This document shows, piece after piece, positions 23,114-32,961 of a stretch of DNA of 64,000 bases. The stretch's first letter is position 1; each line of letters opens with the position of its first letter. The position numbers and the translations under genes are program-made. A model generated the notes under the pieces. The model saw nothing but the letters and a program-made list of their open reading frames with translations. It searched no databases and was not told where the DNA came from. This stretch comes from Paenibacillus chitinolyticus NBRC 15660. Lineage in GTDB: Bacteria > Bacillota > Bacilli > Paenibacillales > NBRC-103111. The DNA is taken from assembly GCF_000739915.1 (NCBI RefSeq), contig NZ_BBJT01000003.1:62001-126000 (forward strand). The letters are read 5' to 3'.

Positions 23114-23236
23114 TTAATGAAGATCTCCAACAATAGTTACGTACCATGCTATAGCACCAGATATTAAAAATCCTAACATTAAAGTTAACCAGAATATTCT
23201 AAGGATTTTCTTGACTACATTGAATATACGAATCAT
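23114..23236 (-). CDS. Single-span membrane peptide (40 aa)
   Basis: ATG 23236 follows GGAGTTAGTGAG. The peptide begins MIRIFNVVKKILRIFWL and continues with a hydrophobic helix to residue 33, ending in a short polar tail. Likely membrane peptide; function unknown. Confidence 0.6.
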   Translation of the reverse strand: MIRIFNVVKKILRIFWLTLMLGFLISGAIAWYVTIVGDLH

Positions 23237-23379
23237 CTCACTAACTCCATTTCAATTTTTACACTTATTGGAATTATATCACCTCTGACCCCATAATGTA
23301 AATTTTATCTGAAAATATCTTATAGGATATGTTTGGGATATGAACAATTGTCTACACTTACCATTAGGAGTGTGGACAG

Positions 23380-23751
23380 ATGAATCGATTTAAAAATGAA
23401 GAATCCTATCTACTTTTGCTCGGTGCAAGGATCAAGCAAATTAGAAATGATAAAGGTATAACTCAAGAGGAATTGGCTGAAAGAATGAATACTTCGAGTC
23501 CTTATATTGGCAATGTTGAACGTGGTCAAAAAAACATTACATTATCGTCGTTATTCAGGTTTGCTGACGCTCTAAATGTCCGCGTAATGGATTTATTTGC
23601 TTTCGAAGCATTCTCTGATACCGGCATTGTGAAACCCTCAGAATTAGCAATTACAGAAGATAAGATGTTGCCACTTATTGAATTACTTTCGCAGTGTAAT
23701 ACAGCGGATAGAGATAAAATATACCGCATGCTTATTGAATTTCTAAAGTAA
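23380..23751 (+). CDS. XRE-family transcription regulator (123 aa)
   Basis: A classic XRE helix-turn-helix at residues about 11-65: LGARIKQIRNDKGITQEELA, then NTSSPYIGNVERGQKNI. The C-terminal 50 residues are helical and may dimerise (PLIELLSQCNTADRDKIYRM). It is plus-strand and divergent from the 40-aa gene, so it may control promoters in the 23237-23379 gap. ATG 23380 follows AGGAGTG. Confidence 0.8.
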   Translation: MNRFKNEESYLLLLGARIKQIRNDKGITQEELAERMNTSSPYIGNVERGQKNITLSSLFRFADALNVRVMDLFAFEAFSDTGIVKPSELAITEDKMLPLIELLSQCNTADRDKIYRMLIEFLK

Positions 23752-23799
23752 AAGCCATATGAAATACAAATTTTATCGTGGAATAAAAAGTGGCCGCTG

Positions 23800-23952
23800 T
23801 TATACGGCCACACGGTTTCCTTTAGTTACATAAAAAATATTGTCATCCTTACACATTTGAGTAAACAAGTTGAATTTTTCAAAATCGTCAAATGTGTAAT
23901 TGTTTATGGCTAACTCATTTCTCCACTTTTCAATTGTTGTAACTGTATACAT
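23800..23952 (-). CDS. Hypothetical small protein (50 aa)
   Basis: ATG 23952 (MYTVTTIEKWRNELAIN) is eight bases behind GGAGGAG. The frame extends upstream to 24042 but overlaps the DUF262 gene without a better site. Ends NIFYVTKGNRVAV. Function unknown. Confidence 0.6.
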   Translation of the reverse strand: MYTVTTIEKWRNELAINNYTFDDFEKFNLFTQMCKDDNIFYVTKGNRVAV

Positions 23953-23992
23953 GAACATTCTCCTCCGTATTAAGCTCATAAGTTGTATTGTT

Positions 23993-25007
23993 CTATTCCG
24001 AGCTCTCAGATACAAAGTGGTTGTAAAGAGCCTGGAGTCCATTTACACGCCCCCAAACCTGATCCTTCTTTGTAGTCCCCCCAACGCAGTAGCGACGATA
24101 AGAATCCCCCTTTTTGTTATTCTGTGAGTACCATTGTAAAAACGCCGATACTTTTTCTTGATCGCTGTTATTCAAGAATAAGGCGACCATCGAAGGAATA
24201 TTTACCTTCGTTACGAACTTGGATTTGTCCTGGAATGTTTTCTCAATGTTGTTATATGCAGAATCGAGTAATTGTAGTGTCTCATCTTCAATTTCGTTTT
24301 GTTTAAAGATAGCTTCAACATCCTTTGTTGAAAAAGAGGGGAAATCTAATTTACCCGCGATAATTATGGATTGAAGTATGCACATTTGACGATCCGATTT
24401 CTTAATACTTCCCTCCGGGAAATGTGCAACGTTTAGAAACAGGCCGCTTTTATTAATTCTTTCATGTCCATAGTTTTGAACTTTTTTCGAAGCAGATACA
24501 AAAGCAAGATGCTCTTTTGAAACAGGTTTTCCGTTATTCAGTCTATAAAAGACAGTGTCTATGATACTTTCTTCATCATCGTTCTCATCGAATTCCAAAA
24601 CCCTGAAGGTTATCATAAAACTGTTTATTGAATCTTGCACCTCTTCAGGAAGCTCTGAAAATCTTAATCCGGATATGTCGTAGGTTTCACCATTAGACTC
24701 AAGCGTCACCGGTTCCAGCTTCGTCAAAGCAAATTCATCTTTTCTGTAAGAATAAAAGATGGTAAGCCTTTGTTGACCATCGATGACATCATAGACGTTT
24801 ACCTGTTTTTCATTAATAATTTTAGGAGTCTGAACAGCATACACATCAGGAACGAACAAAGTTAGAGACGAATGAATAAGCAACGAATTGTCTTCAATCT
24901 TCCATTGCCCTGATGGACGTTGAATAGGGTGATCAAAAGTAATAGTCCCCCCGCTCGATCATGCTGCAAATTTGTTTAACGTTCCAGGATAAAGGTTTTC
25001 TAATCAT
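23993..25007 (-). pseudogene. DUF262 (ParB/DGQQR-type) protein, frameshifted in a C6 tract
   Basis: VIDGQQRLTIFYSYRKDEF is the DGQQR core of the DUF262 family, used for example in GmrSD-type enzymes. An intact frame covers 24883-23993 (296 aa). The real start is upstream: GGAGG then ATG 25007 gives MIRKPLSWNVKQICSMIERG, and a one-base shift at the C6 tract 24947-24952 is needed to reach GTITFDHPIQRPSGQWKIED and the main frame. With five C instead of six the gene would be whole (about 338 aa). It could be broken, phase-variable or a sequencing error. Only the N-terminal DUF262 part is present, with no HNH C-terminal domain seen. Confidence 0.75.
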
Positions 25008-25131
25008 ATATTAGTGCCTCCTGAAGAATTCGATATGGTAATATTGTACAACGAGTCATTTGTTGCTGTTACCAATTTTGCTAGCTAGATGATAAAATCA
25101 ATGTTTTATTACCTATATGTACTTAAAATGC

Positions 25132-25410
25132 TTATGCGAATGATACAACCATTTCATGATACAACTTGATATAGTGTTCATCGATTATTTCATATGCGCG
25201 CGGAGAAAAATATACACTGTTCATCTTATCAGCGGCCGCGGTTCTTTCATTGATAAATTCAATTAAATCGTCTGCATCATCGAATATTTTCGTTTGAGAT
25301 TTTCTAGTATCGATCTTAGTAGCATCTCTCAAGCTAATGACAACACTCCTGCTCTCATCAATAACATCAAGATTGCCGTATTTGTTTATAGCAGTGTGAT
25401 AACTACTCAT
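25132..25410 (-). CDS. Hypothetical phage protein (92 aa)
   Basis: ATG 25410 follows AAGGAG. Mixed alpha/beta (MSSYHTAINKYGNLDVIDE at the start, FDDADDLIEFINERTAAADK in the middle). No known domain. Confidence 0.6.
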   Translation of the reverse strand: MSSYHTAINKYGNLDVIDESRSVVISLRDATKIDTRKSQTKIFDDADDLIEFINERTAAADKMNSVYFSPRAYEIIDEHYIKLYHEMVVSFA

Positions 25411-25451
25411 AATAAAAACTCCTTAATAAATTTAATTAGTATACTTTTATT

Positions 25452-25634
25452 TTATAATTCATCATTCATTAATTTTATTGAAATGATCCCTTTAGATAGA
25501 AAACTGTCGGATAAAGCGAACTCGCCATCTTTGTCAAAAAAGAAGTTGTATTCTCCTTCCTTCCGACTAAAAGTTGCAAGTTTAATGACGACACCATAAT
25601 CTAACGAGTATATGTTTCCTGGTGTAAAATCCAT
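25452..25634 (-). CDS. Hypothetical small protein (60 aa)
   Basis: ATG 25634 follows AGGGGTG. All-beta character with alternating strands (GNIYSLDYGVVIKLATFSRK). Function unknown. Confidence 0.6.
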   Translation of the reverse strand: MDFTPGNIYSLDYGVVIKLATFSRKEGEYNFFFDKDGEFALSDSFLSKGIISIKLMNDEL

Positions 25635-25796
25635 ATTCGCTTCACCCCTTCTATGTATTTCCTACTCCTTTATTATAACACAAACTAGATTAATAGTATA
25701 GTTTTATTTTATTAATCAAACGATGAAAACAGTTTTTCATCGTTCTATAACTTCATACCTCTCTATATTTCCCCTTGAACATCAAACCATTTACCA

Positions 25797-26672
25797 TCAC
25801 CATATTCTACTCACTTCGTCATTCGTTTGAGATAAAACAATTTCATTTCTTTTTGTAATATTTTTATCTTTCATAAGTCTTCCTATTTCAAATAATGCCG
25901 CGAACTCAACTGATAATGCCTTTGCGATTATCGTGTTACCGTTGGTTCTGTAAAAATTTATTCCATCAGTATATACATGCTCATATATAGGACTAATATC
26001 ATAAACATATGCAGGTTTAAGATCTCCAACACCATTTAATATTCCTGCTGAAATAGAGTGATTACCTCCATTTACAAAGCCTATCCTCATTGGCAACCAA
26101 AATTCAATGTTATGATTGTTGCTTTTCTCCTCCCATTCACCCCAAAACCGACCTTTGCCAATGTTAACCATCGAGTTTAATTGTCTCCCTTTATTCCAAG
26201 GCCAAGGTAGTACAAGATCCTCTTTCAAAACTACTCGTTCATTTTCTGCAGGTAAATCCATGAAGAAATCATACATCTTTTTGCCGTTACTTTTGTCGAT
26301 CACCTCGGATATACTAAACAAGACATGCCATGCATCAATATTCGGTAACCTCTCAAATTCCTTGCCTTGATATAAAAGGTTTGTAATGTACTTAGTTTGC
26401 AGCCGTAATCCTATAAGTTTAATAGTATCAAATATTGGATGACGTTCTGGCATTTCGATCTGATCGCATTTTATTTGCCTTTGCTCGTGATTTTCAATCA
26501 CGATCTTTGCATAGCTCATTAAATTATCGAACAATATCTTCTTTTGACCAAAGGATGCTTTGACATCTGAGTTATAAACACTAGTTTTTTCGTCCGCTTC
26601 TTCCTTTGATAATTTACTCATTATATGCTTGAAAAAATCTATTAGTTTCTCCCCCTTATATAGAATAAACAT
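25797..26672 (-). CDS. Hypothetical protein with GGNHS motif (up to 291 aa)
   Basis: The open frame starts at ATG 26672, which has no ribosome site. AAGGGGGAG lies at codons 6-8 of that frame, six bases before an ATA codon (26642), so the true start may be ATA or the ATG at codon 18. The C-terminal half contains MRIGFVNGGNHSISAGILNG, a GNHS pattern that recalls ParB-like phage proteins of the DUF6710 type, though I cannot confirm this. Lies beside the FRG-domain gene. Function unknown. Confidence 0.55.
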   Translation of the reverse strand: MFILYKGEKLIDFFKHIMSKLSKEEADEKTSVYNSDVKASFGQKKILFDNLMSYAKIVIENHEQRQIKCDQIEMPERHPIFDTIKLIGLRLQTKYITNLLYQGKEFERLPNIDAWHVLFSISEVIDKSNGKKMYDFFMDLPAENERVVLKEDLVLPWPWNKGRQLNSMVNIGKGRFWGEWEEKSNNHNIEFWLPMRIGFVNGGNHSISAGILNGVGDLKPAYVYDISPIYEHVYTDGINFYRTNGNTIIAKALSVEFAALFEIGRLMKDKNITKRNEIVLSQTNDEVSRIW

Positions 26673-26857
26673 ACAGGAAGTTTATACCACATTTTGAATT
26701 ATGACTTCTTACTATGAGCAAGCAAACTTGTTTATTGGTATGACGCTCAGCCAAATGAATTTGTGAGATTTAATATATCTCGTTCTATACAAATTTGTGT
26801 TCACCATATTTATTTATGTAATGAAATAGCCATTTCATAAAATTTCCTCATTGTTAA

Positions 26858-27646
26858 TTACCATCTAAACATATCATTGCTATCACTATTTGTACTGTTG
26901 GCATTCGAAAACCCGTCCAAATCAGGAAATAAGGTTTCATTTCTAATGTCAAAACAATCAATTAAAATTTTTCGGCACTCCAATTTTAATTTAGCTGTGA
27001 TTGCAATACTTAAATTGGCGTTATTTTCCTTAGGTAATTTTAAACTGCCACTTTTTATTCCGCTTACATCGCTGTATAAAAATACTCCATGTTGAGCTGC
27101 AATTCTCTTCGATACGACGGGAGTTTCAATGAACATAGGATGATCGTATTTACTTAGATCCTTTGTTAAATCACTATAATCACGATCATCAAGAACACCT
27201 TCAATACCACCCCCTACAAAATTTGTATGTACACCTAACAATAGTCCTGTTTTGTCTTGATTCGCTTGAACACAAAACCATAAACCAACTAGTGAGTTTT
27301 TAGAAAAATCAACAAGCCTTGTCGCTGCTCCGTGATGTTGCAATTTGGCAAGAAGTTCTGAATCACTAATCTCATTCCCATACAGCTTTCCGTAGCCTTT
27401 GTGTCTCGCTTGTTTTATCAGAGATTCTTCATAGTTAATGATATCGTTCTCTAAAATATTGGGCTTCGAATTAATCAGTTTTCGATAGGCGCCACTATGT
27501 ATAGGCCAATCAATATTACTTTGACCCCGCCATAACCTAACATTATTGTATCTTCCAGAATTATTAATAATGACCAACTCAGTTAATTCTAAAAAAGATT
27601 CTGGTGCAAATACTTCGCCAAATAATTCAGTTTGTAAGAACTTCAT
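26858..27646 (-). CDS. FRG-domain protein (262 aa)
   Basis: VRLWRGQSNIDWPIHSGAYR followed by ELLAKLQHHGAATRLVDFSK and LVGLWFCVQ are the FRG-domain hallmarks (WRGQ ... LQHHGxxTRLLDW ... ALyFA). FRG proteins are common in phages and defence islands and are suspected nucleases or toxins, function unproved. ATG 27646 follows GAGGTGG. Dyads flank the gene (26821-26838 and 27692-27709). Confidence 0.8.
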   Translation of the reverse strand: MKFLQTELFGEVFAPESFLELTELVIINNSGRYNNVRLWRGQSNIDWPIHSGAYRKLINSKPNILENDIINYEESLIKQARHKGYGKLYGNEISDSELLAKLQHHGAATRLVDFSKNSLVGLWFCVQANQDKTGLLLGVHTNFVGGGIEGVLDDRDYSDLTKDLSKYDHPMFIETPVVSKRIAAQHGVFLYSDVSGIKSGSLKLPKENNANLSIAITAKLKLECRKILIDCFDIRNETLFPDLDGFSNANSTNSDSNDMFRW

Positions 27647-27700
27647 AATATCCACCTCGTGACTCGTTCAGTTAATGTAAATTAATTTAGAATAAAACAG

Positions 27701-27994
27701 TCATTTCATTTCAAATTCATAAATATCGAATTCGTCCCAGATTTGCCACTTTACATTTGATAGTTTTTCAAGGTCAATATTTCTCATTCCATGACTTAAA
27801 TATGCTTTATCACGTGTTCCATTTATTACATCTAGTATTCTATTATTGATTCCCTCAACGGACTGATCAACCAGAATATAAGATGCCCCACCATCTAAAG
27901 TATCTTCAAATTGAAACTTGGAGCCTCGCGATTCCTGAATTAATCCCTTTAATTTGCGTTTATAAAACTTTGGCTTATAATCAATTTCAAGCAT
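27701..27994 (-). CDS. Hypothetical phage protein (97 aa)
   Basis: ATG 27994 (MLEIDYKPKFYKRKLKG) is chosen behind a purine-rich GAGG site; the frame opens upstream at 28018. Basic at the start and acidic at the end. Sits between the large methyltransferase and the FRG gene. Function unknown. Confidence 0.6.
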   Translation of the reverse strand: MLEIDYKPKFYKRKLKGLIQESRGSKFQFEDTLDGGASYILVDQSVEGINNRILDVINGTRDKAYLSHGMRNIDLEKLSNVKWQIWDEFDIYEFEMK

Positions 27995-28155
27995 TTCTCT
28001 TTTCCTCTCTTTCCTCATAAAATAACCCTTATATCGCCCATTTGCATTATATATTCTTATTATACTGATTTAACCAAAACAATCATAGGTAGGGTAACAT
28101 TTGTTCCATTAAACTTTGATTATGTATTCCTTGATCCTTTTGATCGACGCCGCTG

Positions 28156-30777
28156 TTATATAGCTTCTGCCGCGTCATCCTCCATCTTATCAATAATAAC
28201 TAGGACAGTATTAACTGAGGTTCCCGATTCTTTAAAAGATCCTTCGGGTAACATATCGTAGTATCCACGCTCATTTAACCATTCGCGGAATTCTACACTT
28301 TTAAAATCGTTCGCAAAGGTGAAATGAGGAGACATGATAGCAACAATACGTCCACCATTCTTTAGGCACTTATAGGCATGCTGCACATGGGCTATGTCTT
28401 TGTTGCGTTCGAATGGAGGATTCATAATGATTTTGTCGAAATGGTTATATCTAACATGTTCAAGGAAATCATATCCAACAATATTGTATTGTTTAAGTTC
28501 TAAAATCTCACGAAGTGAACTGTTCCACTCTATCCCCTCTAGATCCGCAGCTATGCCGTTTTGCTGACAATGTGCTGTTATACTGTCTAGAATGTTCCCA
28601 TTACCCGCAGACGGTTCGAGGACTGTCTCTCCGTCTTTAATATCTGCATAGCTCAGCATGTGTTCAACAATGGTTTTAGGTGTAGGATAGTAGCCGTCTA
28701 TTTTCTTGAATTTAACCTCAGCTTCAAGTTTCTTGATTTTCTTTATTATTGGGTTTACCGGCTTCTCAATTTCCGCGATGATTGTTTCATATTCATCTAA
28801 TGCACTGTTGTATTGATATGTATTGCATATATTCGCTCTATTAAGCATCTTTTGTTTTTTGGGAACTTGAAGATTCCACATGCCATCAAGAGGTAAACTA
28901 TAATCAATTTCAGGATATTTAGTCTCCCGTTTAAACTTTGTTCTTGAGATAAATCGATTATGAATGTCATCTCTAAACGTACCAACTAAAAGAGCTTGTT
29001 CTAATTGTGTCATGCTGTTATGGATTGCTTTATCTTTTAGATATTGAAGCAAAGCAATTTCAAGTCGTAGCCTTTCCCGCTTATTTTCTCTATTTTCCTC
29101 CTCATTTTGACGCTTCCATGTGTTAGTAAGATAGTTTCTGCTTATTGCATTAAGTTTCTTTTGTGCCGATTCAATTTGCTTCTCAATCTTGCCAATATTT
29201 TGTTCCTGATTGGATGAAATTGGGTTTTTATCGGTTTTCTCTCCATTTTGCTGTTTCATCTTTGAGCTGCTGATATTCATTACTTTTAGCGATTCCAGAG
29301 CCTCCACAATGAGGGAAGAGCCTTGCCCATAGGAACGGAATAGTCCAATCAAGATCTCGGATACGAAGAAGCCTCTTTCTTTTACATAGTCCGATATCTT
29401 TGCTTTATATTCTGTTTTCTCTTCCTCAGTTTCTGGACGCTTAATATTGCCATACTGATCCGACATAATAGATGTGGAATAGTCCATAATCCAATCTGCA
29501 GCATCTTCTATGGTAATGCTGGTATCATGAGCGCCGGCTGTTATAGGTGATTCTTGAGCCTCTGCAAAGCCTAATAGCGCTTTTAACTCTGCTGTGATAT
29601 CGTGACCATTCTTCGATTTGGTAATAAGTTGTGATGCTTTGTCTTTAGTAATGACAAGGTTTGTCGTATTGAGTTTTGTAGCACAATGGAGAGCCCACAA
29701 TTGACGCTTAGTTGCCTGTTTTTCATCAGTTACAGTTTCATTTTTCGTGTAAGTTTGCTTCTTCTCTGTTGACGCCTCTTCGGTGTCTCCGGACAATGCT
29801 GGTGCGTCCATATTTGCTTTAGGTTGTTTACGCGACGTCTTCTTAAATACAATTTTCTCTTCATATTCTGTTGCTTCTTGCAATTCAACGATAGAAATGT
29901 GTCCTTTCTGAAGGAGATCGTTTATTTTGTCCGTAGACACAAACATTGTTTTTCCTTTAGCCTTAGAAGGCTTGCCATTCTTGCCAAGTTTGGAAAAAGA
30001 TCCGCTTTTCTTGTCATCATAAACATACACACATTGCCACTTAGTACCCTTCCAATTGCCGTTAGTGTAGTCGCACTTCATAATGAACGTAGTTCCAGTT
30101 TTAAAATCTTCTGCTGTTATAAAGGTTTTTTCAACTTCTACAAATTTAACGATCGTTCTAGGAACAAGTATAATTTCTGATTCAAGTGTATCGGAATTGC
30201 GCAGAACCTTTTCGAAACGGTTCACAATAGCAATTACTCTTTCTTGTTTCTGTTGTTCAGCCGTTTTTGTTTTATCTTTATAATCATAATCATTGCAAGC
30301 GAATACGCCGGTTCCCTTGCCTATAATTTGACCGTCCTTTTCAATATGCCAAGAACAATTACCTGGATTTTCATAAGTGAATGAAGGGTAAGTTTCAACA
30401 ACTGTAAATTGCGGTTCCGTATCCCTGCATCTCAGACGTTCGATACCTGCTAGAGCCGCCGCGCGCTCCCCTTCGGTAGCACCAGAGTTAGCGGCCGCAA
30501 GTTTGTGTAATTTTTCTAATTTACGATTAATATCCTGATTGGTTTTAACACTGCTATAAAGTACTTGCTTCTTTTCATATCCCGAATAGTATGTATTAGA
30601 ATGATCGATAACGAGAACATAACCATTTTTTTCAGCGAGACCATCCCAAGAAGCTGGGTCAAAATAATCAGTCATTGAGTCGCTGCAATCTTCTTTATAC
30701 CCATAAGTCTTCCAGCCACGTTTAACGAGTTCCCGCATAATTAATACTTTAGCTTCTCTCTTATCTCCATACCACAT
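28156..30777 (-). CDS. Large polyvalent protein with C-terminal N6-adenine methyltransferase
   Basis: The last 200 residues are an adenine methyltransferase: YYPTPKTIVEHML, motif I TVLEPSAGNGNIL (SAM binding) and motif IV IIMNPPFERNKD (catalytic NPPF). The first 350 residues hold small beta-rich modules around KRGWKTYGYKE and YSSVKTNQDINRKLEKLHKL; the middle is charged and coiled (about 520-600). At 873 aa it is far longer than a solo methyltransferase, like phage or plasmid polyvalent proteins that carry methyltransferase domains. It may mask phage DNA from restriction. ATG 30777 follows AAGGAG. Confidence 0.75.
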   Translation of the reverse strand: MWYGDKREAKVLIMRELVKRGWKTYGYKEDCSDSMTDYFDPASWDGLAEKNGYVLVIDHSNTYYSGYEKKQVLYSSVKTNQDINRKLEKLHKLAAANSGATEGERAAALAGIERLRCRDTEPQFTVVETYPSFTYENPGNCSWHIEKDGQIIGKGTGVFACNDYDYKDKTKTAEQQKQERVIAIVNRFEKVLRNSDTLESEIILVPRTIVKFVEVEKTFITAEDFKTGTTFIMKCDYTNGNWKGTKWQCVYVYDDKKSGSFSKLGKNGKPSKAKGKTMFVSTDKINDLLQKGHISIVELQEATEYEEKIVFKKTSRKQPKANMDAPALSGDTEEASTEKKQTYTKNETVTDEKQATKRQLWALHCATKLNTTNLVITKDKASQLITKSKNGHDITAELKALLGFAEAQESPITAGAHDTSITIEDAADWIMDYSTSIMSDQYGNIKRPETEEEKTEYKAKISDYVKERGFFVSEILIGLFRSYGQGSSLIVEALESLKVMNISSSKMKQQNGEKTDKNPISSNQEQNIGKIEKQIESAQKKLNAISRNYLTNTWKRQNEEENRENKRERLRLEIALLQYLKDKAIHNSMTQLEQALLVGTFRDDIHNRFISRTKFKRETKYPEIDYSLPLDGMWNLQVPKKQKMLNRANICNTYQYNSALDEYETIIAEIEKPVNPIIKKIKKLEAEVKFKKIDGYYPTPKTIVEHMLSYADIKDGETVLEPSAGNGNILDSITAHCQQNGIAADLEGIEWNSSLREILELKQYNIVGYDFLEHVRYNHFDKIIMNPPFERNKDIAHVQHAYKCLKNGGRIVAIMSPHFTFANDFKSVEFREWLNERGYYDMLPEGSFKESGTSVNTVLVIIDKMEDDAAEAI

Positions 30778-30869
30778 AATATTACATCTCCTTGCTATGT
30801 ATTATTTTATTTTTAAATTCAAGATTTAGTTGCTGTTATATGATCAATGCAAGGGATAATAGTAACATT

Positions 30870-31004
30870 TTATTTGGTATTAAAAGAATCGGCTGCAACG
30901 TATGAAGCTAAAGTCATTTTTAATAATTCCTTTGTTTTTTTGTCTGTCTCTTCTTTTATTAATTGTTCAAACTGTTTAATAATTTCATCTTCTTTTGTTT
31001 TCAT
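30870..31004 (-). CDS. Small charged peptide (44 aa)
   Basis: ATG 31004 follows GGAGCG. The peptide begins MKTKEDEIIKQFEQLIKEET and is mostly one helix, ending DSFNTK. Likely a real small early gene given its spacing from its neighbours. Function unknown. Confidence 0.55.
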   Translation of the reverse strand: MKTKEDEIIKQFEQLIKEETDKKTKELLKMTLASYVAADSFNTK

Positions 31005-31015
31005 CTAATCGCTCC

Positions 31016-31222
31016 TTATCGTATAACTGTATAACCGTTTTCTTCTGCCCATTCTTTAGCATTTTTTCTACTATTCAATACATTTATTACCCATCCACCA
31101 GCCTCGCACAAAGAGCCAGTTAGAGGATAAAATCTTAAAGCTTTTATTTCCCATTTTCTATTCTTATTATTTAATGCAACTCGCCCATCGAACCTAATAG
31201 GTATATTTAATTCTTGATTCAT
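31016..31222 (-). CDS. Hypothetical small protein (68 aa)
   Basis: ATG 31222 follows AGGAGG, with the dyad at 31237-31256 behind it. Contains IPIRFDGRVALNNKNRKWEI and ends WAEENGYTVIR, similar in style to the protein at 19251-19439. Function unknown. Confidence 0.6.
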   Translation of the reverse strand: MNQELNIPIRFDGRVALNNKNRKWEIKALRFYPLTGSLCEAGGWVINVLNSRKNAKEWAEENGYTVIR

Positions 31223-31285
31223 CGTTTTATCCTCCTATGAAATTAAAATTTCATTGCCTGATTAAATACAAGCACAGTATTCTAA

Positions 31286-32461
31286 TTAGCGGGTGTATCT
31301 ATACAAATAACAGTTACCATGGCTAACAGCGCTTATGCCGTCGCGGGTCTTTTTAACTAAACGCCTTTGTTGTTTCTCGCTGATAAATTCGTCTGCGATT
31401 GGTTTTAGATCCTCAATCTTGATTTCTTGAGTTAAGACACTTTTATCCGTAGTCTTAACGATTTGGAAAGCTGCTCGTATATTATCGCTTGTACTCCATT
31501 TTAAAACTAAAATCTCACCAACATTAAACGGATTGGGTTCAGTTTCTTTCTTATCTGTCCATCCTTCGGGAATTTTCATTTCTTCGATTTCGGCATATGG
31601 ATAGTAGCAGTAGCACCCTTTTAAATGCTGGTCAATGTAATCGCCGCTAACCTTCTTAGGATTTACCTTTAAAACAGTTGCCCAGAGTCCTCTTACTTTT
31701 ATCAAATAACCTACCTTTACAGTATCTTTGCTATATTCAAAGCCTCCAATTTCATCCATGCGGTTTTGTAAATAAGCAAGTTTATCGACTTCGTATTCCA
31801 TCCGATCTAGCAATTTTTGCAGCCATTCTTCATCATTTCTTTCTTCTGCCTTGACAATATACCTTTCAAGGCTACGAATTTCCTTTTGGCACTCCTCTAT
31901 CCTGTTATTCAAATAAGGCTTACTATTGAGTTTTGTTTGGTCTGCTGTTGCATGCGCAGTTTCTGCTCGTTCCTTGAAATATTCGCTTTTTCGATACTCA
32001 TCGAATCCTTTATGGTAACGGTTTAAAACCCTGTTTCTTTGATTTGTGAAAGCTCTACCTGCGCTGCTGTTTATATTCGGTTGCGTCAGCCATGACCAGT
32101 CTTTGCGCAATTCATCAAACTCCTGTTGCAATCCTTTCGCTCTATTGGCTGCATTATCTGCGTATTCTTCATAGCGTTCCGCCCTACGTTCTGCTTTCTC
32201 CGCTTTCCGTTCTAGCTGTTCAGCATATGACAAACGCTCGCCTTCCTGTCCTCCGTTTGTAAAGCCCAACTGTTCAGCAACCCGAAGGGCCGAATAATGA
32301 TTATTCGTTGATTTCGACACCCAAGCTCCTGCATAGCTTGACCATGTAAAAAACCGCCTCAATTCTTTTTTCTGCACTTCTGGCATTGATTTGTATTCGT
32401 CTTTTGTAAAACGCAATTCAATTTTCTGTGTTTCACGATTTAAAATGTATTGGTTTGACAT
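31286..32461 (-). CDS. DUF3560-like coiled-coil protein (391 aa)
   Basis: Residues about 80-200 contain AEKAERRAERYEEYADNAAN, a proline-containing spacer, then NQRNRVLNRYHKGFDEYRKS and FKERAETAHATADQT, the layout of DUF3560 proteins of phages and plasmids (helical repeat with conserved Arg and Ala). A second helical segment (about 205-250) and a beta-rich C-terminus follow. ATG 32461 follows AGGAGG. It is the upstream neighbour of the methyltransferase fusion; both occur in large mobile-element genes. Function unknown. Confidence 0.7.
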   Translation of the reverse strand: MSNQYILNRETQKIELRFTKDEYKSMPEVQKKELRRFFTWSSYAGAWVSKSTNNHYSALRVAEQLGFTNGGQEGERLSYAEQLERKAEKAERRAERYEEYADNAANRAKGLQQEFDELRKDWSWLTQPNINSSAGRAFTNQRNRVLNRYHKGFDEYRKSEYFKERAETAHATADQTKLNSKPYLNNRIEECQKEIRSLERYIVKAEERNDEEWLQKLLDRMEYEVDKLAYLQNRMDEIGGFEYSKDTVKVGYLIKVRGLWATVLKVNPKKVSGDYIDQHLKGCYCYYPYAEIEEMKIPEGWTDKKETEPNPFNVGEILVLKWSTSDNIRAAFQIVKTTDKSVLTQEIKIEDLKPIADEFISEKQQRRLVKKTRDGISAVSHGNCYLYRYTR

Positions 32462-32514
32462 ATTTATTCCTCCTATAAAATCGAAATTTCATTGCCTGAT
32501 TAAAACGTTTTTTG

Positions 32515-32961
32515 TTACTCTTTCCATCCCTTTTTAATCGTTGCAAAATCGCCAACTTTAATTATGTGAGCTTTTGTTTTACTCTTGTATATCCTAATAG
32601 TAACCGAGTTGTCATCTGCAAAATGAACAGTTCCTTTGCCGCTCATCTCACCAAATATTGTATCAACCGTGTAACGGACCTTATCTCCTTGATTTAAAGA
32701 CTGGATAACTTCTCTTTGCATAATTGTTTGAATGAGATCCACTGTCAAATCATACTTTTCGGCATACTCAAGTGCTTTTTCATATGGCAGACCAACCATA
32801 CAATAATTCCCCCAATAAGGAGCTACAAAACCGCTGTCACGCCTATACGATTTAATATTATTTTCTTTTATATCTAAATCAATCAATTGCTGGAGCGTCT
32901 TATACTCCTCTTCTGTTCGGTTGTATATGTTAATTCGAGCCACCTTATTTATTCCATTCAC
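32515..32961 (-). CDS. Hypothetical phage protein (148 aa)
   Basis: Start is uncertain: GTG 32961 lies six bases behind GGGGTG, while the frame opens at 32970 and another GTG is at 32943. The N-terminal third is mixed and the C-terminal third beta-rich (DKVRYTVDTIFGEMSGKGTV). No recognised domain. Confidence 0.55.
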   Translation of the reverse strand: MNGINKVARINIYNRTEEEYKTLQQLIDLDIKENNIKSYRRDSGFVAPYWGNYCMVGLPYEKALEYAEKYDLTVDLIQTIMQREVIQSLNQGDKVRYTVDTIFGEMSGKGTVHFADDNSVTIRIYKSKTKAHIIKVGDFATIKKGWKE

